Origin: Pseudomonas sp. R4-35-07
GTDB lineage: Bacteria > Pseudomonadota > Gammaproteobacteria > Pseudomonadales > Pseudomonadaceae
Direction: 5' to 3'
Assembly: GCF_003852235.1 (NCBI RefSeq)
Contig: NZ_CP027732.1
Span: forward strand, 4,650,001-4,714,000
DNA: 64,000 nucleotides
Both the position numbers and the translations under genes were made by a program. The notes under the pieces were generated by a model that saw nothing but the letters and a program-made list of their open reading frames with translations, was not told the origin of the DNA and searched no databases. Shown in pieces: positions 46,243-55,599 of this stretch (position 1 is its first letter; every line of letters begins with the position of its first letter).

Positions 46243-46845
46243 TTAGATATTGATGAAGCTCTTGGGTGGCTGGTGCAGGCTGATCTTGGCATCGTCATAG
46301 AGCAGGTTGATCAGCTCGACGATCATGATTGCCGTCAGGCCCCAGATTTTGTATTCGCCGAACCGATAGCTCGGCACATACCAACTGCGGCCTTGGTAAT
46401 CGATGCGGTGGGTGTGCTCGCGCGGGTCCTGGCGGAAAAAATCCAGGGGCACGCTGAAGACCGCTGCGATCTCGGCGTCGTTGGCCAGGTATTCGACGTA
46501 GTCGGGGATGACGCCCACGTACGGCGTTACGCGGATGCCGTGCAGGGAGATCAACGGGCTCAACGGTCCGATGACTTCGACCAGCCCCGGCGGCAGGCCG
46601 ATTTCTTCTTCGGCTTCGCGCAGGGCGGTAAAAATCAGGTCCGGGTCTTCGGGATCGCGGCGCCCGCCGGGAAAGGCCACTTCGCCACCGTGGGTCGACA
46701 GGCCGCTGGCGCGCAGGGTCAGGATCAGCTCGGGTTCGTCACTGCGGGTAATCGGTACCAGCACCGCGGCCTCGGGGAAACGCCCGTCAGTCTCCAGGGT
46801 GTGGGGAGTGTGATTGCTTACCCGGCGAAGTAGCTCGTCCAGCAT
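46243..46845 (-). CDS. CoA pyrophosphatase (NUDIX)
   Basis: The 200-residue NUDIX hydrolase has the box GGRRDPEDPDLIFTALREAE continuing into EEIGL (about 60-84), and before it the HGGEVAFPGG segment typical of CoA pyrophosphatases such as NudL. It should split CoA into phosphopantetheine and adenosine 3',5'-bisphosphate. It is transcribed toward the gamma carbonic anhydrase gene with a 36-base gap, probably one operon. Confidence 0.9.
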   Translation of the reverse strand: MLDELLRRVSNHTPHTLETDGRFPEAAVLVPITRSDEPELILTLRASGLSTHGGEVAFPGGRRDPEDPDLIFTALREAEEEIGLPPGLVEVIGPLSPLISLHGIRVTPYVGVIPDYVEYLANDAEIAAVFSVPLDFFRQDPREHTHRIDYQGRSWYVPSYRFGEYKIWGLTAIMIVELINLLYDDAKISLHQPPKSFINI

Positions 46846-46991
46846 GAGTCATCTCGGTCTGTTGGCTACCTTGCATCATGCACCAAAGCGGGCGGGCGCC
46901 CAACCCCAAAACCAGCGGCATGTCGCTAAACGACAACTTGCAGCGCTCTGCCTGCCAAGCCAAGATAGGCCCACTCTCCAGGAACCCCAGC

Positions 46992-47540
46992 ATGAACTTC
47001 TGCAGCCAGTGCGGTAAACCGGTTATCCAACGCATCCCTGAAGGCGACGCACGCCTGCGCTATGTCTGCGATCACTGCGCGACCATTCATTACCAGAACC
47101 CCAATATCGTTGCCGGTACCCTGCCGGTATGGGGCGACAAAGTGCTGCTGTGCCGCCGCGCCATCGAGCCGCGCCTGGGTTACTGGACCCTGCCCGCAGG
47201 CTTTATGGAAAACGGCGAAACCGTGGCCCAGGCGGCCATGCGCGAGACGCTGGAAGAAGCCTGCGCCCGCGTGCGCAACCTGAGCCTCTATACGCTGATC
47301 GACGTGCCGCACATCAGCCAGGTGCATATTTTCTATCGCGCCGAGCTGGTCGACCTGGACTTCGCCGCAGGCCAGGAAAGCCTGGAAGTGAAGCTGTTCG
47401 CTGAAGCCGATATCCCTTGGTCCGAGCTGGCTTTCCGCACGGTCGGGCGTACCTTAGAATGCTTCTTCGCTGACCGTCGGCAACAGCTGTTCCCGGTGCG
47501 CAGCGAGTCGGTGCCACCCCTGTCCAAGCCCGCCCAATAA
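46992..47540 (+). CDS. NUDIX hydrolase with N-terminal zinc ribbon
   Basis: The 182-residue protein starts MNFCSQCGKPV and has a second pair CDHC at about 26-29, forming a zinc ribbon. The NUDIX box runs from GFMENGETVAQAAMRET into LEEACARV (about 73-97). The layout resembles small NudC-like relatives, perhaps ADP-ribose or NADH pyrophosphatases. ATG 46992 puts the ribbon at the very start as in relatives; the open frame extends 38 codons further upstream without a ribosome site. It is divergent from the CoA pyrophosphatase gene. Confidence 0.88.
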   Translation: MNFCSQCGKPVIQRIPEGDARLRYVCDHCATIHYQNPNIVAGTLPVWGDKVLLCRRAIEPRLGYWTLPAGFMENGETVAQAAMRETLEEACARVRNLSLYTLIDVPHISQVHIFYRAELVDLDFAAGQESLEVKLFAEADIPWSELAFRTVGRTLECFFADRRQQLFPVRSESVPPLSKPAQ

Positions 47541-47577
47541 CAAGCCGGCCACTCATCGCCAAAGGGAAACCGTTTCA

Positions 47578-48081
47578 ATGCGTTGGTTGCTTGCTCTTCT
47601 CTGCCTGTCGTTCGCTACCCTGTCCTCGGCCTCCACGGTGGAAACACCCGGCGGCAAACCCGTCGAAAAAGTCCTGGTGCTCAAATCCGCTCACCAGTTG
47701 CAGCTGATCAACGACGGCAAGCCCCTCAAGACCTATCGCATTTCCCTGGGTAAAAACCCCAAGGGCCACAAGCTGTTCGAGGGCGATCGCCGCACGCCCG
47801 AAGGCCTCTACTGGATCGACTGGCGCAAGACCAGCGAGCGCTTCAACCTGGCCATGCACATCTCCTACCCCAACATCAGCGACGCCGCCCGCGCCCGCCG
47901 CGAAGGGGTCAAACCGGGCAGCATGATCATGATCCACGGCACCCCGGACACCGAGGATTACCCGGAACAGTGGTTCCACACCCTGGACTGGACCGACGGC
48001 TGCATCGGCATGCGCAATGTGGATATGCGTGAGGTCTGGAGCCTGGTCAAGGACGGCACCCTGATCGAGATTCGGCCCTGA
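47578..48081 (+). CDS. L,D-transpeptidase family protein (YafK type)
   Basis: The 167-residue exported protein has signal peptide MRWLLALLCLSFATLSSASA-like with cleavage near 19, then a YkuD fold: VLVLKSAHQLQLINDG, IMIHGTPDTEDYP (about 121-133) and the catalytic Cys in DGCIGMRN (about 145-152). It would form 3-3 peptidoglycan cross-links, attach or cut envelope proteins, or act as YafK-type amidase. It starts 37 bases after the NUDIX gene and could be cotranscribed. Confidence 0.9.
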   Translation: MRWLLALLCLSFATLSSASTVETPGGKPVEKVLVLKSAHQLQLINDGKPLKTYRISLGKNPKGHKLFEGDRRTPEGLYWIDWRKTSERFNLAMHISYPNISDAARARREGVKPGSMIMIHGTPDTEDYPEQWFHTLDWTDGCIGMRNVDMREVWSLVKDGTLIEIRP

Positions 48082-48197
48082 TCTGCGACCACTCGTAAAA
48101 TAATTCGAAAATATTTCCTGCCCCGAGCAGCACCTGCCGGTGAATACCAATTCACCGTGCGGGCTGCGCCGTTGCGCGCGGCATAAAGACCTTTCTA

Positions 48198-48213
48198 ATA
48201 CCACTTGATACCA
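48198..48213. promoter_or_regulatory. Operator-like repeat 1 upstream of nagR
   Basis: ATACCA occurs twice with starts 10 bases apart. It is the reverse complement of the TGGTAT pair at 48268. Likely a binding site for the GntR regulator encoded next door. Confidence 0.5.
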
Positions 48214-48261
48214 GGCACCGTTGCGGTGCCTTAATCCATTGAATGCACCGTTATGGCTGCA

Positions 48262-48290
48262 TTGACATGGTATTTAAGTGGTATTAATTT
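48262..48290 (+). promoter_or_regulatory. Promoter and operator-like repeat 2 of the nag operon
   Basis: TTGACA at 48262-48267 runs into TGGTAT at 48268 and a second TGGTAT at 48279, followed by TTAATT as a possible -10. The repeat fills the spacer between -35 and -10, so a bound regulator would block RNA polymerase. Confidence 0.55.
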
Positions 48291-48342
48291 CCGACCCATA
48301 CCGGGCGACAACACTCCAATAACCGCATCGGAAACCTGACAG

Positions 48343-49074
48343 ATGAATCCCATTCTGGCCTTGCGCCCTGACGACAAACAATCCACGCCGCTGTACCTGC
48401 AATTGGCGCGCAAGCTCGAAGCGGCGATCCATGCCGGCCAGTGGACCTCCGAGCAAGCCCTGCCGTCGGAACGCGCGCTCAGCGAGCAGTTGAGCATTTC
48501 TCGGGTCACCGCCCGCAAAGCGCTGGAAGTGCTGTTTGAGCAGGGCCTGATCCGCCGCAGCCAGGGCTCCGGCACCTTTATCACGCCACGCCTGGAACAG
48601 CCGCTGTCGCGCCTGTCGGGGTTCAGCGAGATGCTGCGCCTCAAGGGCTTTGTGCCCGGCTCCCAATGGCTTGAACGCGACATCACCCCGCCGACCCATG
48701 AAGAACTGATCCGCCTGTGCCTGTCGACCAATGACAAAGTGGCGCGCCTCAAGCGCCTGCGCAAAGCCGACGACACAGTCATGGCCATTGAAATGACCGC
48801 TGTCCCCGCTTCGGTGCTGCCACAGCCGCAGGCCTTGGGCAGCTCGCTGTACGAATACTTCGACAGTATCGGCAAGCCCATCGTCCGTGCCCTGCAGCAT
48901 GTACAGGCGATCAACGCATCGGATGAATTCGCCAAGCTGGTGGGCATCGCCCCCGGCACCGCCATGCTGCTGATGACCCGGGTCGGCTACACGCTGGATA
49001 ACACCCCCATAGAAATCACCGACACCTATTGCCGCAACGACTACTACGACTTTGTCGCAGAGCTGCGTAGGTAA
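48343..49074 (+). CDS. nagR: GntR/HutC-family regulator of N-acetylglucosamine genes
   Basis: The 243-residue repressor has an N-terminal winged helix (TPLYLQLARKLEAAI, then LPSERALSEQLSISRVTARKA at about 41-61) and a C-terminal UTRA ligand domain (LSRLSGFSEMLRLKGF, YTLDNTPIEITDTYCRNDYY). The UTRA domain in NagR/YvoA binds GlcNAc-6-P or GlcN-6-P. It is first in the nag operon, so it probably controls itself through the TGGTAT repeats in front. Confidence 0.9.
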   Translation: MNPILALRPDDKQSTPLYLQLARKLEAAIHAGQWTSEQALPSERALSEQLSISRVTARKALEVLFEQGLIRRSQGSGTFITPRLEQPLSRLSGFSEMLRLKGFVPGSQWLERDITPPTHEELIRLCLSTNDKVARLKRLRKADDTVMAIEMTAVPASVLPQPQALGSSLYEYFDSIGKPIVRALQHVQAINASDEFAKLVGIAPGTAMLLMTRVGYTLDNTPIEITDTYCRNDYYDFVAELRR

Positions 49075-49110
49075 GACTTGCCGCCGCGTCGCGGCTTTAG
49101 AGAACTGCCC

Positions 49111-50217
49111 ATGTCCGAAGACAACATCCTTACGCCCAGCGGCTGGATCCGCGGCCGCCTGGTGCACGAGCACGGCAAGGTCGTCGCCATCGAAGGCACG
49201 CCTTGCAATCCGGCCGACAACGACCTGCCCTATCTGCTGCCCGGCTTTATCGACCTGCATGTGCACGGCGGCGGCGGCAAAGACATCATGGAAGGCGTCG
49301 AGGCCTTCGAGACCATCACCCGCACCCATGTGCGATTTGGTACCACCTCGCTGCTGGCCACGACCATGACCGCGCCGGTCGACGAAATCTCCCGCGTGCT
49401 CGGCCAGCTCGGCACCTTCTGCGCGCAGCGTCCTACCGGCAGCGCTCGCGTGCTCGGGGTACACCTGGAAGGCCCCTACATCAATCCGGGAAAACTTGGC
49501 GCCCAACCCAACTTCGCCCACACCGCCTTGATGGCCGAAGTCGAAGCCTACCTGCGCCTGGCGCCGATCCGGGTGATCACCATTGCGCCGGAAATCGCCG
49601 GCCACGACAGCCTGATCCGCGCCCTCAGCCAACGCGGCGTGCGCATGCAGATCGGCCACACCCTGGGCAGTTATGAAGAAGGCGTCGCCGCCCTCGCCGC
49701 CGGCGCCACCAGCTTTACCCATTTGTACAACGCCATGAGCCCGCTGCATCACCGCGAGCCGGGCATCGTCGGCGCCGCACTGGCCCACGCCACCTACGCC
49801 GAGTTGATTCCCGACCTGCTGCACGTACACCCCGGCGCCATGCGCGTGGCGCTGCGCTCGATCCCCTGCCTGTATTGCGTCACCGACTCCACCGCCGCCG
49901 CCGGCATGCCCGATGGCGAATACAAGCTGGGCAGCCACACCGTGACCAAGTGCCTGGGCGGCGTGCGCCTGGCGGACGGCACCCTGGCCGGCTCCACCCT
50001 GACCATGGACCAGGCGCTGCGCAACCTGGTGAAGATCGGCCTGCCAATCAGCGAAGCCTCACAACGCCTGTCGCAATTTCCTGCGGACTACCTGGGCCTG
50101 GAAGAACGCGGTCGCCTGCAACCGGGCAGCTTTGCCGACTGCGTGCGCCTGGACCGCTCCCTGACACTCACCGACGTAATGGTCGAAGGAGAAGCCATTG
50201 ACTTCAAAAATGCTTGA
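49111..50217 (+). CDS. nagA: N-acetylglucosamine-6-phosphate deacetylase
   Basis: The 368-residue amidohydrolase removes acetate from GlcNAc-6-P. The metal-site motif DLHVHGGGGKDIMEG is at about 49-63, GVHLEGPYINP around 118-128, GHTLGSYEEG, then THLYNAMSPLHHREPG, and the catalytic Asp region CVTDSTAAAGMPDG. ATG 49111 was chosen; the frame is open a few codons upstream without a ribosome site. It overlaps the next gene by 20 bases. Confidence 0.96.
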   Translation: MSEDNILTPSGWIRGRLVHEHGKVVAIEGTPCNPADNDLPYLLPGFIDLHVHGGGGKDIMEGVEAFETITRTHVRFGTTSLLATTMTAPVDEISRVLGQLGTFCAQRPTGSARVLGVHLEGPYINPGKLGAQPNFAHTALMAEVEAYLRLAPIRVITIAPEIAGHDSLIRALSQRGVRMQIGHTLGSYEEGVAALAAGATSFTHLYNAMSPLHHREPGIVGAALAHATYAELIPDLLHVHPGAMRVALRSIPCLYCVTDSTAAAGMPDGEYKLGSHTVTKCLGGVRLADGTLAGSTLTMDQALRNLVKIGLPISEASQRLSQFPADYLGLEERGRLQPGSFADCVRLDRSLTLTDVMVEGEAIDFKNA

Positions 50218-51220
50218 AGAGGCGCTGGCCTCCTGTGACGCCGTCGCGGCGCAACTGCAACGCCTGGAGCCGATACTCGAAGACGTCGCCGGTCGCCTGC
50301 GCCGCCAGCCGCCGCAAGTGGCGATGACCGTTGCGCGGGGCAGCTCGGACCATGCCGCCAGTTACTTCGCCTACTTGGCCATGCAGCACGTGGGGATTCC
50401 GGTGGCGTCGCTGCCGATGTCGGTGGTGACCTTGCTGCAGGCGCCATTGAAGGTCAGCGGCCAGGTGGCGTTTGGTTTCTCGCAATCGGGGCAAAGCCCG
50501 GACCTGGTCAACAGCCTGCGCCTGCTGCGCAAACGTGGGGCCTTGAGCATCTCGATGGTCAACGCCGAAGACTCGCCGCTGCAAGCCGCCTGTGAGTTCC
50601 ATGTGCCGCTGTGTGCCGGGCCGGAACTCAGCGTGGCCGCCACCAAGAGCTTTATCGCCACGCTCAGCGCCAGCGCGATGCTGGTCGGCCACTGGAACCA
50701 GGAAGCCGACCTGCTGCAAGCCTGCAAGGCGCTGCCCGACGGCCTGCGTGACGCGGCCAAACAGGATTGGCGCGCGGCCATCGAGGCGCTCAAAGGCAGC
50801 CAGCGCTTGATGGTGATCGGCCGTGGCGCCGGTTTTGCCGTCGCCCAGGAAGCCGCGCTCAAGCTCAAGGAAACCTCGGCGATCCAGGCCGAAGCCTTCA
50901 GCAGCGCCGAAGTGCGCCACGGGCCTATGGCCTTGATCGACGCAGACTACCCCTTGCTGGTGTTCGCCCCACGCGGCGCCGAGCAGGCCGGCCTGCTGAC
51001 CCTGGCCGCCGATATGCGCCAGCGCGGCGCCCGTGTGTTGCTGGCGGCGCCGGACGATGTCGCCGAACGCGACCTGACCCTGAGCCGCGCCGAACACCCG
51101 AGCCTGGACCCGATCCTGGCCATCCAGAGTTTCTACGTGATGGCGGCAGGCCTGGCCCAGGCCCGGGGCATGAACCCCGACCAGCCCCGTCACCTGAGCA
51201 AAGTCACTCGCACTCACTAA
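50198..51220 (+). CDS. SIS-domain glucosamine-6-phosphate deaminase NagB-II
   Basis: The 340-residue protein has two SIS domains, with ARGSSDHAASYFAYL around 46-60 and FGFSQSGQSPDLVNSLR around 90-106. It resembles the isomerase half of GlmS but lacks its glutaminase part. Such NagB-II proteins convert GlcN-6-P to fructose-6-P and ammonia. TTG 50198 is favoured as start because AGGAG lies 6 bases before it; an ATG 12 bases later is the alternative. It overlaps nagA and is followed by the PTS genes. Confidence 0.92.
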   Translation: MTSKMLEEALASCDAVAAQLQRLEPILEDVAGRLRRQPPQVAMTVARGSSDHAASYFAYLAMQHVGIPVASLPMSVVTLLQAPLKVSGQVAFGFSQSGQSPDLVNSLRLLRKRGALSISMVNAEDSPLQAACEFHVPLCAGPELSVAATKSFIATLSASAMLVGHWNQEADLLQACKALPDGLRDAAKQDWRAAIEALKGSQRLMVIGRGAGFAVAQEAALKLKETSAIQAEAFSSAEVRHGPMALIDADYPLLVFAPRGAEQAGLLTLAADMRQRGARVLLAAPDDVAERDLTLSRAEHPSLDPILAIQSFYVMAAGLAQARGMNPDQPRHLSKVTRTH

Positions 51221-51241
51221 GTCGATTGCCGTGTTTTCCTG

Positions 51242-53770
51242 ATGAGTACCGTGCCCATGTCCAACAACAATAACCGACTGACCCTTAGCGCCCCCTTGAG
51301 TGGGCCGGTGCTAGCCCTGGGCAGCGTCCCCGACGAAGTGTTCGCCAGCGGCGCCATGGGCGACGGTATTGCCATCGACCCATTGAACGATTGCCTGCAC
51401 GCGCCGTGTGATGGGGTGATTATCCACGTCGCCCGCACCGGACATGCGCTGACCCTGCGCGCCGACAACGGTGCCGAAGTGCTGATGCATGTCGGCATCG
51501 ACACCGTGGAACTCAATGGCGAAGGTTTTGCCTTGCTGGTGAAGGAAGGCGCGCGGGTGAGCCAGGGCCAGGCGCTGGTGCAATTTGATCTGGACCGCAT
51601 TGCGCGCCAGTGCAAGAGCCTGGTGAGCTTGATCATCCTGACCAACAGCGACCGCTTCGAACTGACGCCCTGCCCGCTCAGCACGGTCAAGGTCGGGGAG
51701 CCGTTGATGCAGGTGACGCTGCGCTCGGGCGCCCCCGTTCAAGCGGCTGTGGATAACTCCAGCGCCGAAGCCAGCGCCAGCGTACGCATCACCCATCGCG
51801 GCGGTTTGCATGCGCGCCCCGCGGCGCTGATCCGCAAGACCGCCCAGGGTTTCAGCAGCCAGGCGCACCTGCACTTCGCTGACAAGTCGGCGTCGTGCGA
51901 CAGCCTGATTGGCTTGATGGGATTGGGCATTGGCGAAGGTGACGAAGTACGCGTGACCTGCCGTGGCAACGATGCCGATGCGGCGCTGCAAGGGTTGATC
52001 GCGGCGTTGTCCGTGGCGATCCGCGAAGATCACCACGCTCCTGCAGTGGCGGCCGTACCACGTCGCGCCAGTGTGGAAGCCGATGTGTTGCAAGGCGTGT
52101 GCGCAGCCCCCGGCCTGGTGTGCGGCCCGCTGTTTCGTCTGACCGGCATCGAGCTGCCGGAAGACACCGGTAACCATGCGGCCGACGAACAAAAGCAGCG
52201 TCTCGATACGGCACTGGAGCAGGTGCGCGGCGAAATCCGCAGCACCCTGGACCACGCCCGCCAACGCAAGAACATCGACGAAGAAGAGATCTTCGCCGCG
52301 CACCTCGCGCTGCTGGAAGACCCGGCATTGCTGCAAGCCGCTGCCGACGCCATTGCCCAGGGCAGCGCCGCCACCCATGCCTGGCGCGATGCGATCCAGG
52401 CCCAGTGCGCGGTATTGCTGGCACTGGGCAAGCCCTTGTTTGCCGAACGCGCCAACGACCTGCGCGACCTGCAACAACGCGTATTGCGTGCGCTGCTGGG
52501 TGAAGCCTGGCACTTCGAATTGCCCGCCGGAGCGATTGTCAGCGCCCATGAACTCACCCCCTCGGACCTGCTGCAACTGAGCGAACAGCACGCCGTGGGG
52601 ATCTGCATGGCCGAGGGCGGCGCCACGTCCCACGTCGCGATTCTGGCGCGGGGCAAAGGCTTGCCTTGCGTGGTGGCGCTGGGTGCTGAGCTGCTTGAGG
52701 TGCCTCAGGGCCAGCGCGTGGTGCTGGACGCCGCCAATGGCCGCCTGGAACTGGCGCCCAGCGATGCTCGCCATGCTGAAGTCCACCAGATTCGTGACGC
52801 GCAGAAAGTCCGCCGCCAGCAGCAACAGGCTCAGGCCCGATTGCCGGCGCGCACCCTCGATGGCGTGAGCATTGAAATCGCCGCCAACGTCGCCTCCAGC
52901 GCCGAAGCCCAACTGGCGTTTGCAAACGGCGCCGATGGCGTCGGCCTGCTGCGCACCGAATTCCTCTTCGTCGACCGCCGCACCGCGCCGGATGAACAGG
53001 AGCAGCGCCAGGCCTATCAAGCCGTGCTGGATGCCATGGGCGACAAGTCGGTGATCATCCGCACCATCGACGTGGGCGGCGACAAGCAACTCGATTACCT
53101 GCCGCTGCCTGTCGAAGCCAACCCGGTGCTGGGCCTGCGCGGCATTCGCCTGGCCCAGGTACGCCCGGAACTGCTCGACCTGCAACTGCGCGCGCTGCTG
53201 CAAGTCAGCCCGCTGCAGCGCTGCCGCATCCTGCTGCCGATGGTCAGCGAAGTGGATGAGCTGCTGCAGATCCGCCAGCGCCTGGATCAATTGTGCGAAG
53301 AGCTGGCACTGACCCAGCGTCCCGAACTGGGCGTGATGATCGAAGTGCCCGCCGCCGCACTGATGGCTGAGCAATTGGCCGAGCATGCGGACTTCTTGTC
53401 CATCGGCACCAATGACCTGTCCCAGTACACCCTGGCCATGGACCGCGACCACGCGGGCCTCGCCGCCCGCGTTGATGCGCTGCACCCGGCCTTGCTGCGG
53501 CTGATCGCCCAGACCTGCGCCGGTGCGGCGAAACATGGGCGCTGGGTCGGCGTATGCGGCGCCCTCGCCTCTGACCCATTGGCCACGCCGGTGCTGATCG
53601 GCCTGGGCGTCAGCGAGCTGTCGGTGAGCCCACCGCAGATCGGCGAAATCAAGGACCGCGTCCGCCACCTGGACGCGGCGCAATGCCGGCAATTGAGCCA
53701 AGGATTGCTCGACCTGAGCAGCGCCAAAGCCGTTCGCCACGCCTGTCAACACCACTGGCCGCTGAGCTGA
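51242..53770 (+). CDS. nagF: Multi-domain PTS phosphoryl carrier EIIA-HPr-EI (NagF)
   Basis: The 842-residue fusion has three domains. EIIA-Glc-like (1-150) has its active His at about 82 in VLMHVGIDTVELNG. HPr (about 178-262) has the phosphohistidine in GGLHARPAALI near 190. Enzyme I (about 285-842) has the His in GGATSHVAILARG near 462 and the Cys region and catalytic EVPAAAL and GTNDLSQYTLAMDR segments. It passes phosphate from PEP to NagE. An ATG five codons later is another possible start. It follows nagB-II by 21 bases. Confidence 0.96.
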   Translation: MSTVPMSNNNNRLTLSAPLSGPVLALGSVPDEVFASGAMGDGIAIDPLNDCLHAPCDGVIIHVARTGHALTLRADNGAEVLMHVGIDTVELNGEGFALLVKEGARVSQGQALVQFDLDRIARQCKSLVSLIILTNSDRFELTPCPLSTVKVGEPLMQVTLRSGAPVQAAVDNSSAEASASVRITHRGGLHARPAALIRKTAQGFSSQAHLHFADKSASCDSLIGLMGLGIGEGDEVRVTCRGNDADAALQGLIAALSVAIREDHHAPAVAAVPRRASVEADVLQGVCAAPGLVCGPLFRLTGIELPEDTGNHAADEQKQRLDTALEQVRGEIRSTLDHARQRKNIDEEEIFAAHLALLEDPALLQAAADAIAQGSAATHAWRDAIQAQCAVLLALGKPLFAERANDLRDLQQRVLRALLGEAWHFELPAGAIVSAHELTPSDLLQLSEQHAVGICMAEGGATSHVAILARGKGLPCVVALGAELLEVPQGQRVVLDAANGRLELAPSDARHAEVHQIRDAQKVRRQQQQAQARLPARTLDGVSIEIAANVASSAEAQLAFANGADGVGLLRTEFLFVDRRTAPDEQEQRQAYQAVLDAMGDKSVIIRTIDVGGDKQLDYLPLPVEANPVLGLRGIRLAQVRPELLDLQLRALLQVSPLQRCRILLPMVSEVDELLQIRQRLDQLCEELALTQRPELGVMIEVPAAALMAEQLAEHADFLSIGTNDLSQYTLAMDRDHAGLAARVDALHPALLRLIAQTCAGAAKHGRWVGVCGALASDPLATPVLIGLGVSELSVSPPQIGEIKDRVRHLDAAQCRQLSQGLLDLSSAKAVRHACQHHWPLS

Positions 53771-53796
53771 AAACAACAAGAATAGGGAGACACGCC

Positions 53797-55503
53797 ATGT
53801 ATCAACATTTCATCGAAGGCCTGCAACGCCTGGGCCGCGCACTGATGCTGCCGATTGCGATCCTGCCGATCGCCGGTCTCTTGCTGCGGCTGGGCGACAC
53901 CGACTTGCTCAATATCGCGGTGATGCACGACGCCGGGCAGGCCATCTTCGCCAACCTGGCATTGATCTTCGCCATCGGCATCGCCGTCGGCTTTGCCCGC
54001 GACAATAACGGCACGGCCGGCCTGGCAGGGGCGATTGGCTATCTGGTGATGATCTCCACGCTCAAGGTGATGGACACCTCCATCAACATGGGCATGCTCG
54101 CCGGTATCGCCAGTGGCCTGATGGCCGGTGGGCTGTATAACCGCTTCAAGGACATCAAGCTGCCGGAGTACCTGGCGTTCTTCGGCGGGCGGCGATTCGT
54201 GCCGATTGTCACAGGCTTTTCGGCGGTGGGACTGGGCGTGATTTTTGGCCTGATCTGGCCGCCGATCCAGCACGGCATCAACAGCTTCGGCGTGTTGCTG
54301 ATGGAAAGCGGCAGCCTCGGCGCGTTCGTGTTTGGCGTGTTCAACCGCCTGTTGATCGTCACCGGCCTGCACCACATCCTCAACAACATGGCGTGGTTCG
54401 TGTTCGGCAGCTTTACCGACCCGGTGACGGGCGCGGTGGTGACGGGCGATCTGACTCGATATTTTGCCGGCGATCCGAAGGGCGGCCAGTTCATGACCGG
54501 CATGTTCCCGGTGATGCTGTTCGGCTTGCCCGCCGCGTGCCTGGCGATGTACCGCAACGCCCTGCCGGAGCGCCGCAAGGTGATGGGCGGGATCTTCCTG
54601 TCGATGGCGCTGACCTCGTTTTTGACCGGGGTGACCGAGCCGATTGAATTTGCCTTTATGTTCCTGGCGCCGTTCCTGTATCTGATCCACGCCGTGCTCA
54701 CTGGCCTGTCGATGGCCATCACCAATATGCTGAACATCCACCTGGGCTTCACCTTCTCCGGTGGGTTTATCGACATGGTGCTCGGCTGGGGTAAATCCAC
54801 CAACGGCTGGCTGGTGGTGCCGGTGGGGCTGGCGTATGCGGCGATCTACTACACGGTGTTCAGTTACTGCATCCGCCGCTTCAACCTGAAGACACCGGGC
54901 CGGGAAGATATCCAGGTGGCACCGGCTGAAACGATGAGCGATAACCAACGCGCCACGGCTTACATCCGCGCATTGGGAGGTGCGGACAACCTGCTCAGCG
55001 TCGGCGCCTGCACCACGCGGCTGCGCCTGGACATGCTCGACCGCAACAAGGCGATGGATGCCGAACTCAAAGCGCTGGGCGCCATGGCCGTGGTGCGGCC
55101 GGGCAATGGTGGGAGTTTGCAGGTAGTGGTCGGCCCGATGGCGGATAGCATTGCCGATGAGATTCGGTTGGCGATGCCGTCTTTTGTTGCCAGTGCGTCG
55201 GTGACGGTTGCGCCTGTGGATAAGCCGGTGTCGGTGGATGTGCAGGAAGCCGAAAAGTGGCTGAGCGCCTTGGGTGGCCGAGAGAATGTGCGGCAGTTGG
55301 AAACCGTGGCAATGACGCGATTGCGGGTGGAGTTGGGGGATGATTCGGTGTTGTCAGAGGCTGATCTCACTGCACTGGGTTGCCAGGGCGTCAGTCGGCT
55401 GGACAGCGGCGTTTGGCACCTGTTGATTGGTGACAAGGCGCCGGGATTGGGTGATGCGTTGGAGCGGTTGGTCGGTGCTCGGCAGATCGGCGCGGGCGCT
55501 TAA
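53797..55503 (+). CDS. nagE: PTS N-acetylglucosamine EIIC-EIIB transporter NagE
   Basis: The 568-residue inner-membrane transporter imports and phosphorylates GlcNAc. The EIIC domain (to about 370, some 10 helices) shows GLHHILNNMAWF and GVTEPIEFAFMF. The first EIIB domain (about 390-465) carries the phospho-Cys405 in GACTTRLRL. A second EIIB-like domain (about 490-560) has ETVAMTRLRV, with no Cys at the matching place, so it is probably non-catalytic. It receives phosphate from NagF. ATG 53797 has AGGGAGA upstream. It ends the nag operon. Confidence 0.95.
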   Translation: MYQHFIEGLQRLGRALMLPIAILPIAGLLLRLGDTDLLNIAVMHDAGQAIFANLALIFAIGIAVGFARDNNGTAGLAGAIGYLVMISTLKVMDTSINMGMLAGIASGLMAGGLYNRFKDIKLPEYLAFFGGRRFVPIVTGFSAVGLGVIFGLIWPPIQHGINSFGVLLMESGSLGAFVFGVFNRLLIVTGLHHILNNMAWFVFGSFTDPVTGAVVTGDLTRYFAGDPKGGQFMTGMFPVMLFGLPAACLAMYRNALPERRKVMGGIFLSMALTSFLTGVTEPIEFAFMFLAPFLYLIHAVLTGLSMAITNMLNIHLGFTFSGGFIDMVLGWGKSTNGWLVVPVGLAYAAIYYTVFSYCIRRFNLKTPGREDIQVAPAETMSDNQRATAYIRALGGADNLLSVGACTTRLRLDMLDRNKAMDAELKALGAMAVVRPGNGGSLQVVVGPMADSIADEIRLAMPSFVASASVTVAPVDKPVSVDVQEAEKWLSALGGRENVRQLETVAMTRLRVELGDDSVLSEADLTALGCQGVSRLDSGVWHLLIGDKAPGLGDALERLVGARQIGAGA

Positions 55504-55599
55504 CGCTTCATCGCCTGATCCCGCTACTTATTTACGGCCTGCTCCCAACCACGGTTCTCCATGCTGAGGGTTCTTACCCTCGGCATGGAGCCCGTACCC

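Noticed and set aside
51311..53779. 822-codon open frame opposite nagF
   Set aside because: It is a shadow frame made by GC-rich codon bias. The plus strand encodes a full EIIA-HPr-EI protein with all active-site motifs.
55504..55599. Immunity or secretion gene next to the toxin
   Set aside because: Only 96 bases lie between nagE and the toxin, and downstream are a nagE fragment, a REP pair and yqfO. No partner gene is visible.
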